Assembly (NCBI GenBank): GCA_015680685.1
Contig: MNCI01016379.1
Span: 240,159 to 304,158, forward strand
DNA from: Gnetum montanum
Taxonomy: Eukaryota; Streptophyta; Gnetopsida; Gnetales; Gnetaceae
Length of the DNA stretch: 64,000 bases
Reading direction: 5' to 3'
Shown here one piece after another: positions 33,662 through 43,232 of this stretch (its first letter is position 1; each line of letters starts with the position of its first letter). Made by a program: the position numbers and the translations under genes. Under the pieces are notes generated by a model, which saw only the letters and a list, made by a program, of their open reading frames with translations, ran no database searches and had not been told where the DNA came from.

Positions 33662-34345
33662 ATTATAAAGGAAGATTCAAGATTAGTTTGTGAACAAGTT
33701 AAAGGTAATTGCATAGTAAAAAACTCATTTTTACGACCTTATAAACAGCTTATCTGCAAAATGTTAAAACAATTTTAGCAATACTAAATAAAACATATAG
33801 GTAGAAAAGGTAATTATATAGCAAATGACTTAGCAAAAGTAGCTTTGACATTAGACATGTGAAATATAGAAGGATATGGATGTGTAATGATTGAAGAAGA
33901 ACATCAACCATCGGTATTAGATAACATAAAACATTTGCAAGTATTTGAAGATGATGATCAAGTACTTAAGTTCATGATAAAAAAACAAGAATTTGAAGGT
34001 CAAGTCATACCTGAGATAATGTCAAAATCAAAGGCAAATTTCATTTCTAAAAGGATAATTGATTATGAATATGAGTTTGTAAACAATTTGTTTACCAAAA
34101 AGGATATACAAAATTCTAATAATCAAGCTTTTAAAGAAGTAAATCTTGGATCTAATGAGATGCCAAACATGTTAAATATCATAAAGGAAAAGAATTTATT
34201 TTTCAAGAAAAACTTGTTATCATTCCTAAAAAATAATTTGGAAAATTTTGCTTGGTCTTATGATGATCTTAAAGCTTTTAGACAAGATATGATGACACAC
34301 AAAATTCCTTTAATAGAAGGTTGTAAAATTGTTAAGAAAAAATAA
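33662..34345 (+). pseudogene. Element A extra RNase H, second half, and linker to RT
   Basis: After the ATTAT duplication (33662-33666) the frame gives KEDSRLVCEQVKGN (the D-S-x-L-V-x-x-Q-V-x-G motif with catalytic Asp) and RKGNYIANDLAKVA (R-x-x-N-x-x-A-D-x-L-A, Asn-Asp). An open frame at 33887-34345 leads to the RT N-terminus: LLSFLKNNLENFAWSYDDLKAF, the usual F-A-W-S-Y-x-D-M/L motif before RT. This proves that the split RNase H lies upstream of RT. Confidence 0.8.
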
Positions 34346-35060
34346 AGGAAATTCAATTCATCATTGAAACCAACTATGGAAGTTGAGATCAAGAAGTTAT
34401 TACAAGCCTGAATCATGTATCCAATCCGATATTCAACATGGCTTGCTAACCTTGTTCCAGTAAGAAAAAAAATGATAACATTAGGCTTTGTGTAGACTTT
34501 AAGAATTTGAATGAATCTTTGGAGAAGGATAAGTATGCACTTCCTAGAGTTGATGAGATGTTGATCAAAGTATTAGGTTGTCAAGTATATTCTTTCTTAG
34601 ATGTTAAGGCTATAATCAAATCATGGTAAATAAAAATGATAGATATAAGATAGCGTTTATCACCAAATGGGGAACTTTTTCTTACCAAAGAATTCCATTT
34701 GGATTGTCAAATGTTGGAGCTACTTTTCAAAGAGAAATGGATTTAGCCTTTAAGTGTTGAATAAGTAAACTTGTTATGGTTTATTTGGATGATATTACCA
34801 TATTCTCAAAAAGAAAGAAAGATCATATTGGTCATATTCAACAAGTTTTTGATAGATGTCATGAATATGGTATTTCATTAAACTCTAAGAAGTGTACCTT
34901 TGGAGTTAAATCTGGGAGTTTACTAGGCCATGTGATCTATCAAGAATGAATTGCTATAGATAATTCTTGAGTCCAAGCAATACAGAATATTGAGCATCCT
35001 ACAAGTAAAAAATCTCTTAGATCTTTCTTTGGAAAGATAAACTTCATTATGAAATTTATC
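34346..35060 (+). pseudogene. Element A reverse transcriptase
   Basis: Motifs in several frames: NIRLCVDFKNLNESLEKDKY (R-x-C-V-D-F-R-x-L-N), ALPRVDEML, YSFLDVKA, FGLSNVGATFQREM-like segment near 34690-34740, VYLDDITIFS at 34775-34805 (Y-x-D-D box intact as Y-L-D-D), YGISLNSKKCTFGV and LGHVI. This is the Ty3/gypsy RT plan. Stops and at least two frameshifts prevent translation of a complete enzyme. Confidence 0.85.
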
Positions 35061-35600
35061 CCCAGATTCACCAAAATTACTAAACCTTTGATACATATCA
35101 TAAAGAAAGATGTCCAAGTAGAGAAAACACCAGCATTGGAGAAAACTTTAGTAGAAATTAAAAAGGTTGTTCAAGAGGCTCCATATTTGATAAAACCTAA
35201 ATTAAAGGAATATTTTTGGTTATATGCCTTTTCTTCCAATGATTCCGTTGCTACCGTCTTAACTTAGAAAAATGAAGGTTAAGATCAACTAATTGGATTT
35301 TTTGGCTACTAGTTAAAAGGTTCTGAACTAAATGATTCAAACTTAGAAAAACAAGCATTCATAGTCATTAAATCACTTTAGCATTTTAAATATTATCTAG
35401 AAAGTTCATTAGTTCATATTATGCTAATCAAACCTATAGTTAAGCAAGTCTTAACACAAAATGAAATTGGGTTGAAAAAAGGAAAGTGGCTTATAAAGCT
35501 TCAAGGTTTTAGATTTTCATTAGAAATATGCAAAAAGGTTAAGGGAGTGGAATTAGCCAAGTTAATGGATATAGAAAATGAAGTATGTGTGCTTGATACT
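35061..35600 (+). pseudogene. Element A RT connection and standard RNase H
   Basis: RFTKITKPLIHIIKKDVQVE (RT connection), then LKEYFWLYAFSSNDSVATVLT (F-x-L-Y-x-x-x-S), EKQAFIVIKSL, HFKYYLESS, KGKWLIKLQGFRFSLEI and LAKLMDIENE, the chromosomal gypsy RNase H order. It is the second RNase H of this element. Confidence 0.8.
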
Positions 35601-36845
35601 CATGAGGGAAATTGGTATGATGAAATTTTAAAGTTTTTTAATACAAGGAAAGTCCCAAATAATGTAACTGCAATTCAAAAAAGAGCTTTCTTCAAGAAAG
35701 CACGTAAATTTGTGGTTAGATATGATATATTATATGGAAAAGATATTAGAGGGATTTTGTTAGAATGTGTTCATAATGATTATATTAATCCCATCTTAGA
35801 AAAATTCCATGATCATTCTAATTTATTTTATAAATTCCCTAAATCAACTATGCAACATATACTTTAATATAGATATTATTGGCCTAGTATGTATCAAGAT
35901 ATTGCTTTGAAAATTCAAAGATATTATAAATGTCAAACCCACGAATCAAAATTTTAAAAGCTAGATCTTTCTTAAAACCAGTAATTGTGGAAAGACCATT
36001 TCAACAATGGGGTTTAGATTTCATTAGTACAATTACTTCTTCTAGAGCTAGGCATAAGTTTATTCTCATAGTTACTAATTACTTCACTAAATGGTCTAAA
36101 GCAAAAGCTCTAAGAAGAAGTTCAACATTAGATTTAATCAAGTTTTTGGAAGATCAAATCTTAAGTTGTTTTGGTCTACTGGAAGTATTAGTATATGATA
36201 ATGGATCCACTTTTCAGTCTAAAGAATTCATAACATGGGCATTAGAAAAATCCATTTTCATATTTTCTTCTTCCAATTATTATCTTTAAGGAAATGGCTT
36301 AGCTGAATCTACAAATAAAAATCTTATTTCCTACATTAAGAAATCAATGGATGGAAATTCAGGAAATTCGATTGATTATCTACAATCTATATTATGGATA
36401 GATCGTATTAGGTTTATGAAGGCTATTGGAACATCACCTTATAATTTAGTTTATGGTGTGCCCGCAAGAATTACAAACAAGATTATAAGTTTAGCTTCAG
36501 ATTTCGTACAAAGGTATAGTGAAAAAACTGATAAAGATAGAAGTTTTATGATCCTTCTCATCAAGAGAGAAGCTGAGATGGATAGAGCAAAGGATAATTT
36601 GTTAAAATGTATGTCTCAAGTCAAAAGATGGTTCAATAAAAAGGCTATGAAAAGAACTTTGCAAATAGGAGACCTCATCTTGCTATGGAACATAAAGAAA
36701 CTGAATAAGTTCATACCAACATGGACTAGTTCGTTCCAGATTATGAAACAATTATTTGAGGATACTTATAAATTATCAATATTAAATGGTATGGAATTGT
36801 AGCTTGCATATAATGTTTTACATATAAAACATTATTTTGGATGGT
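35601..36845 (+). pseudogene. Element A integrase
   Basis: Open frames at 35421-35867, 35930-36289 and 36347-36802. Motifs: YDILYGKDIRGILLECV, the degenerate zinc finger region around 35760-35940, IVERPFQQWGLDFIS (P-F-x-x-W-G-x-D-F-I), FILIVTNYFTKW (first Asp is Asn), VLVYDNGSTFQSKEF (D-N-G), GLAESTNK (E present) and ATGTSPYNLVYGV (T-S-P-Y-x-L-V-Y-G). C-terminal MKRTLQIGDLILLWN (V-G-D-L-V-L) follows. Integrase joins element DNA to the host genome. First catalytic Asp lost and three stops present. Confidence 0.85.
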
Positions 36846-37527
36846 TACCCATGACATAAATATCTCTATACAAATTAATATATGTACATAGTATAATAAT
36901 ATATATAAGTATGCAATTATAATATTGTTGAATATATATAGTAATAAATAATAAAATTTTGTATATAGGAATTATTATATATGCACTTGTTAGTAACATG
37001 TATTAGATTAATGTCATGTTTAACCATGACATATGTTCTATCTGTATGGTTAAGTAAGTCTATTTAGTATTTCAAAATAAAATAAAATAAAAACTAACAT
37101 ATGTTCATGTTAAGTATGAGTTTAAAAATATTTAATTAAAAATATTAGTTGAATTATTAAATTTATATTATCCTAAGTAATCATTACCTAAGATAAGTAA
37201 AGTGGAATTGGTGGTTAATTAATTATTTAGTGGGAAGTAATTCCAACAACTAAATGGTAAAATTCAAATTAGCATATGTATAATGATTAGAAAGCAATTA
37301 ACATGGATAAAAGTGGCATGGTTGGTTAGAAAGATTTGGTGGAAATTTTAAATTTATTTACTACTATAAGAAGAGATATGGATTGCTTAAGATCACATCA
37401 TTTTCCAATTCAAAGTGTGAGTAAAGAATTTGATAAAATTTGATAAAATTTTTCCTTGAAAAAGGATTTCTATTTCTATGTAAAAAGAGAAGTTTTCAAT
37501 AAAGTCTATGTTTTTTAGTTAAAGTGT
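36846..37527 (+). other. Element A 3' untranslated region
   Basis: AT-rich, no gene seen on either strand. Confidence 0.6.
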
Positions 37528-37540
37528 AAAGGGTAAGGGG
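37528..37540 (+). promoter_or_regulatory. Polypurine tract of element A
   Basis: AAAGGGTAAGGGG, seven bases before the 3' LTR. Confidence 0.7.
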
Positions 37541-37574
37541 TATGAAATGTTGTCACATTAAACCATTCCATGGA

Positions 37575-38325
37575 GTAGCAGTTGAAGCTAATGCAATTAA
37601 AAAACTAAATGAGATTGATACATTTGAGAGTTTAGGAGAAATGTCTCACAAAGTTAATATTAATGTTAAATTGAGTGAGATTGCATTTAAAAACATGAAA
37701 CTGGATTCTCCCACTCAAAAGTTTGAAAAAGAAATTGTTTGAGGTGGACAAAATGCAAAGTTCCAATTGGTTTATGTACATCAGTTGTTGTAAAGGTTAT
37801 GTAGAAATTATAATGTTTTAGAAATTTTTAGGATTACAAACTCTAACAATGTTGGCTTTAGGCAAACTCACAGTTATTGATGATGATTTTTGCAAGGAAA
37901 ATATAGTGTTTGTATTGTCACATCTTGCACTAATTGATGTGATGAAGGTCAAGGGTTACATCAAAAGAATGGCTTTTTGTTTGGAGGATAAAGATGTTCA
38001 AGTATCAAATTTTACTGAACTATTTTTTCATGAATTCTCAAAGAGAGGAAATAATTTAATACTTATTTTGTTGCTAGGCATTTCAAATTGCATATCTATC
38101 AAAACATATCTAAAGATCACCTCTACAGTATTATACAAGTTCTAATTGAACCATAAACAAATGGGAAGTTTCATAGAAAATCTTTGCCATCGATTTTATA
38201 GGCCAATCAATAAAAGAAGAAAAAAACAAACAAATAGTCAATCTTATGTATTATTATTTCCCAGTTAAATTACACTAAAAAGGGATTTTTAAAAAATAGC
38301 AGAATTATTCAAAGCTACAAAGATT
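37575..38325 (+). pseudogene. Captured host-gene fragment: condensin CAP-D2, 3' LTR copy
   Basis: Same fragment as in the 5' LTR and better preserved. Frame 37542-37742 has KKLNEIDTFESLGEM and ends EKEIV; the next block (second frame) has RLCRNYNVL, then LQTLTMLALGKLTVIDDDFCKEN, SHLALIDVMKVKGYI, CLEDKDVQVSNFTELFFHEF, SKRGNN, then HKQMGSFIENLCHRF (family D-K-Q-M-E-x-L-V-E-K-L-C-x-R-F) and QLNYTKKG. Because both LTRs hold it, the fragment was in the LTR before integration. Confidence 0.82.
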
Positions 38326-38333
38326 CATTAGCC

Positions 38334-38860
38334 AAGGTTTTTGCAACTAGTTCCCTAAAGATTTATAATAAGCTCAAACCACACTATTCATTTGGAGACG
38401 GCCTTGCCTTTGGCAAACTAATGGCAAATCCCACCTCTTGTTCAAATTCGCCCTTAATCAATTGCTTTGCCATTGCAAGAGTAGAGCCATTGGCTATCAT
38501 AGGTAGAGAATGAAAAACAAGCTCCATGTAAACACCTGAATTAAATGATGAAACCAATGGGAACTTGCATAAGAGAATTATCTTTGATAATACTAACATT
38601 GGTGCAAAGCTCAATTCATCATTAGAAAATACATGTAATGCAGGAAAATCTAGAAAGGTCATACTCTACAATTAATTGTAGAATGATGGTGATGAAGCCT
38701 AAGGAAAAAACCACCTTCACTTACAAATGCATTGTTGGGATTTCTACCAAATAAAAATTTTTGTTGTTGCCCATACTCATGAAGAATTGCATCCATGGCA
38801 CTGAGGACATGACAGATACAATGTGGCAAAACACATACCCTTGTTTAGGCACTTGTCACA
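38334..38860 (-). other. Extra segment in the 3' LTR of A with a 92-codon antisense frame
   Basis: Absent from the 5' LTR. The minus-strand frame 38384-38662 begins MTFLDFPALHVFSNDELSF, and upstream on the same strand another frame reads AMDAILHEYGQQQKFLFG. The protein-like character suggests a second captured fragment in the opposite orientation, but I do not recognise it. A deletion from the 5' LTR (short TT match at the junction) explains the difference more simply than an insertion here. Confidence 0.4.
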
Positions 38861-39306
38861 TATGTGCACAAGAAATACAATCAAATGTTAGAACAAGGAT
38901 AAAAAGGTTTGTGCATCGAAGAAAAAGTTTAGAATAAAAAGATAGACATAAGGATACGATGTGGGTTTTGATAATAATTTACATATATAAAAGAAAGGAA
39001 AAATATTGTTACTTATGGAAAAAAGGAATTTACGAGATATTTGTGTAAATAAGACATTTAGCAAATGTAATTCTCTATTGGATTTGAAATTCCTTATGGA
39101 ACTTGTAACTTCTTATGATAGTTACAACTAAAACTCCAAGATATCTATAGCTAATTTTGATTTTCCATTATCAAGAATACACTTGCCAAATGTGGCTTAA
39201 AATTCTCATGGAAGTTATAACTCCTAAGGTGGTTATAGATTTATGTGCCTAAGATATTTGTAAGATCCATAACTTCTCATCATTATTGTAACTACCTTAA
39301 GGTCAC

Positions 39307-39315
39307 TATAAAAAG
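39307..39315 (+). promoter_or_regulatory. TATA box of element A 3' LTR
   Basis: CACTATAAAAAGATCTTCAA, matching 24633 and the solo LTR. Confidence 0.7.
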
Positions 39316-40465
39316 ATCTTCAAAGGTTGATTTTTGGGGGAATGGATGAAGCTTTTTGAAAAGAAAAAATTTGAAGATTGCTTATAAGATGACTTGTTAA
39401 AGACATCATTTCAGCTACTTTGTTTTAATCCTATGAGTCCATTTTTTCCTATTTGTTTTTAGCTACTTAGCTAGTGGTTTAGGTAGTATCATGCTTGGCA
39501 TTTAAATTTGGGATTTTTAGATTACTTTTATAGTTTTTTGTTATGTGATAGTAGACTCCTATTAAGATTTTCCATAGAAGAGCTCATGTTGGAAAGTCTC
39601 AAGAGTAATTTAATAGAAAATTTTATTTTTATGTAATGTTTAAGGCTACTATTAGGATTGCTATAAAAGAGCCTCTATTGTAGACAAGCCAGTTGAGCAA
39701 TTTTATAGTCTAGAGGGTTCAAAAAATCTTTGGTAATTTGATATGAATGAAATAGATTTTCAATTTTTAAAGTATATTCCCTTGGTATTTCAATTAGAAA
39801 TTGTCAAATATTTGAAAGATTTGTTGTATGCAGTCATTGAAAACTATTATCTAGCCAAAATAGAGACTCGTACATGTTGTTTTGTGCAACAATTTTTGGT
39901 GGTATAGTAGGATTGTATTTAAGAAATTACTTGTTTGAGCCTAGAAAATTTGAACAATTCATAGATATTGAATTAGGGGTAACTTTATTGTAAAGTGTTA
40001 TACCAATTTACCTTTCTTACATATTTGAGATTTTTACATAAATTTGCTTTCTTTTCTTTCTATTTCCATTGAATCGTGCTCTATTTCTAGTTTTCTTGTG
40101 GAACTTGCTCTCCCTGGGGGAAATTAGGAGTAGATTGGTAGAGTTGTGCTCAAATGGTTTTTGCAAAATTTTATTCGTTAAAATTAGGTATTATAAGGAT
40201 CATATAGACTAAGTGATTAAATAGAATAGAAATCTTCAACAACTCATAGTCTTTTACAAAGTTGGCCGAATCTCTTTCATGATAGATAATTACAATTTTA
40301 TACACAACCCAACTATTTCAACATTCACAACAGCAAACACATACTCGTGTTTAACTACTGAGTCTATTTGGAGGTATTTGGGCCTTGGTGTTGCCAAAGA
40401 CTAGTGAGCACCTAAACCCTATTTGAGGCGCTCTTTGGTAGTTGCATCCCAAATGGTTGTCAACA

Positions 40466-40470
40466 CATCC
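40466..40470. repeat. Target-site duplication CATCC, right copy of element A
   Basis: Partner of 23392-23396. Confidence 0.9.
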
Positions 40471-41220
40471 CTTTGATCAAACCCTCATAGTTCACTACAT
40501 TGTTGGTACATGGAACTTCGAAAAAATAGGTGAAGGGTTAGATTTCACCAAATGGAAATGTCATGATGGTAGCAGCATTGGCCCCATGGGTAGTTGAAGC
40601 TCCATCAAGGTGCATAACCACCTCATAGCCCTTAGGGACTTGGCTAATGGTGTTGATGTGTTCTTTTGGGAATTTAGGATCTATGGTCGCATGGTCATCA
40701 ACTGGAAAAATAGTCAGTTGTACAACTATAGCTTGACCTTTCATTGAGGTTTGAGAGGTGTAATGTAGGTAAAAAATAGTTGTTATGGCTTTCAAATAGG
40801 TTATACAACTACTTTCATAAATGCTTGTCATTATGGGTTTAAGCACATAGTATTTGCAAATGACATTGACCTGGCTCCTAAAGAGGTAGTGCCTCCACTT
40901 CTTCAATGATAAGACTAGTGCTATATAATACTTCTTCACTTTGGTGTATTTTGTCTGATGAGAAACTAATGCATGGCTTAGGTAGTATACTGGAAAATCT
41001 GCTCCATCATCTCATTTTTAACAAAGTAGAGAAGTGATGAATGCTTTAAAGATAGCAAGGTAGATGTAAACAGGTTTATTATTTTGTGGTGGATAAACCA
41101 TCAGTACTTGTGCCAACTCTTGCTTAAGGTTTTCAAAGGCCTCTAGCATTGAGCCATTCACTCATAGTGGAACCCTTTCTTAAGCAAGTGTTACATGGGT
41201 TGTTACTTATTCGTGAGCCT
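40471..41220 (-). pseudogene. Element B RNase H and first part of extra RNase H
   Basis: Minus-strand frame 40538-40939 plus upstream: AFENLKQELAQVL, VYIYLAIFKAFITSLL, FPVYYLSHALVSHQTKYTKV and LVLSLKKWRHYLF form the standard RNase H. Then KGQAIVVQLTIFPVDD (K-G-Q-A-L-A-D) leads to VVMHLDGASTTHGANAA, the start of the extra RNase H with its Asp, which continues across element A at 23396. So element B has order RT, RNase H, extra RNase H, integrase, the usual Tat order. Confidence 0.85.
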
Positions 41221-42540
41221 AGTGATAAAACTTCGGATAAATTGCAATCTCCTTGTAGTCCTTAAAGCTCCTTAGGTTGGTAGGTGTTGCCAAGTTGGAT
41301 ATGACTCTAACCTTATTAGGATTGATGTATATCCATGCTTCAAATACTACAAAGCCAATTATCTTATTAGTTTTGACATCAAAGACATAGTGTTGCATGG
41401 TTATTAGTTATCCTTGAACCTTTTGATAAACCTTTGGATAAATTGCAATCTCCTTGTAGTCCCTGAAGCTTCTTAGGTTGGTAGGTGTTTCCAAGTTGGA
41501 TATGGATCTAACCTTGTTAGGATTGACATGTATTCCTACTTCAAATACTACAAAGCTAAGAATCTTACTATTTTTGACACCAAAGACATAGTTTTTAGGA
41601 TTAATCCTAAGCTCATACTTGACGCATCATTTAAGTTTAAGATCAAGGTCATGTGCATGGTTGTTGGCCACTTTGGACTTAACAACTATATTATAGCAAA
41701 CCTAACATGTAATCACTAAAGATATATGTCATAGCTCTTTGATAGGTTGCTCTTGAATTCTTTAGGCTAAAGGGCATCATGATATAACAAAAGGTATCTT
41801 AAGAGATTATGGAGTTCATACTGAGTTGATGTTCTAGGTTAATCCTAATCTAGTTATATCCTGAGAACCCATCCATGAAGGATAATAAGGCATGTCTAGC
41901 CGTAGTATTGATAAGTTGATCGATATTGGGAAAAGGGAAATTGTATTTGATAGTTGCCTTATTTAGGTCTTAGAAATCAATGCAAATACACATATTCCCA
42001 TTTTTCTTAGGGACTACCACTATGTTGGATACCCATTTCGTGTAATCAATAGCTCTGATGAAACTAACTTGGAATGATTTTGTGATTTCTTCATGAAATT
42101 CTAAGGCCAAATAAGGTCTAATCTTGCAAACCTTTTGGTTAATTGGACAAATTCTTGGATCAAGTATGATGTTGTATTATACTAAACATGGGTCAAGACT
42201 TGGCATATCTTCATATGACCAAGCAAAGGCCTTAATGTTGTCTTGTAAGATCTCAGTGATTTCTTGAGCTTGTTGAGGTTCCACTGAGGAGATTAGTTTT
42301 ATGGTTTTCTCCTCACCATTGTGTGTCATGATAGGAAGCTCAACTACAGAGTCTTTGGTAATGTTGTTAGCCTCTAGGTCAAGGGTTTTTACTAGGTTTT
42401 TAGGCCATTCTAGAGGTTTCTCTGTTGAGGCTATGTGGTCAACAAGACTCTTAGGCTTAAGATCTAGACCATTAAGGTTAATGCATCATTCAACATCACT
42501 ATGAGGTCCACTTAGGCTCAAAGGAAAACTGATTTGCTTC
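41221..42540 (-). pseudogene. Element B reverse transcriptase
   Basis: The N-terminal part near 42190-42240 has DNIKAFAWSYEDMPSLDP. Then NIVVVPKKNGNICICIDF, FPFPNIDQLI, LLSFMDGFSGYN, MMPFSLKN and ATYQRAMTYIF (41720-42030), a clear Tat-type RT. The catalytic Y-V-D-D before IVVKSKV is replaced (reads VCYN), and many stops are present. A segment of about 170-200 bp covering the C-terminal part is tandemly duplicated (41223-41393 and 41425-41591). Confidence 0.88.
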
Positions 42541-43230
42541 CAGATACTCATACTCTAGTCTTACATATCAATCATAAGCACATTAAGTGGTACCTAGGTA
42601 AAGATAAGTAAATAATGCCTAAATGATAAAATTATGCAAATACATGTTATTTTGATGTTAACCAAAATGCAAATAAGGTTAACCAAAGCTATAAGAGGTA
42701 GAAATAGTTAAATGAAGGTCAAACAAGGTTAAAACAAGTTAAAGTATGATGAAAACATGAAAAATAAGGTCAACTAAGGTTACAACTTACCACTTTTATG
42801 CCTTAGTAGGGCATGTTGCCAGTTTAAGGCCTTTGTGGGCCATGGTTATATGGTCTCAAATGATGGTAAAAAATGATCAAACCCCATCACTTAACATCAA
42901 TCAAAGGCTAAAAAAGCATTAGTAAAGGCTATAATAAGTTAATCATGATGAAATTTTAGTTATGTAGAGGCTAAATGAGGCCAATTGATGGAAAAAAGGT
43001 CAACAATGTAATAACAAGGTCAAAGCAAGTTAAATCACCATGAAACAATGCCAAATGGGTCCAAGTGGAACACATGTGATAAAACATAATCAAAATTGGT
43101 CAAAGGGTTAGATTTTGCTAGTTTTAGGCCTTAGTAGGCTATGGTTTAAGGCTACAAGGGTGATAGGTAAGCTTGGGCACCTATCGGGGTTGTTTTAAGG
43201 CTTTTTAGGCTAGAAAATCAAGGTTTTTTA
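42541..43230 (-). other. Element B spacer, RT-proximal part
   Basis: Rich in AAGGTCAA/AAGGTTAA phrases, with TTTAAGGCC...GGGCCATGG units near 42815-42845 and 43120-43150, like those at 51850 and at 1-95. No protein is seen. Confidence 0.5.
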
Positions 43231-43232
43231 GG

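Larger units (their letters stand above)
23397..40465 (+). mobile_element. Element A: full-length Ty3/gypsy retrotransposon with gene-bearing LTRs and upstream extra RNase H
   Basis: Bounded by LTRs 23397-25783 and 37548-40465 and the CATCC duplication. Internal order on the plus strand is primer site, gag, protease, extra RNase H (interrupted by element E), RT, RNase H, integrase, polypurine tract. It is inserted into the RNase H of element B in the opposite orientation. All genes carry stops or frameshifts. The placement of the extra RNase H before RT and host-gene cargo in U3 set it apart from element B. I would place it in the non-chromovirus (Athila/Tat-related) branch, lineage unassigned. 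Confidence 0.9.
37548..40465 (+). mobile_element. Element A 3' LTR (2918 bp)
   Basis: Starts TGTTGTCACATT and ends GGTTGTCAACA. Carries the condensin fragment, a 531-bp extra segment (38334-38860), a TATA box at 39307 and R-U5. Apart from the extra segment it aligns along its full length with the 5' LTR. Confidence 0.9.
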
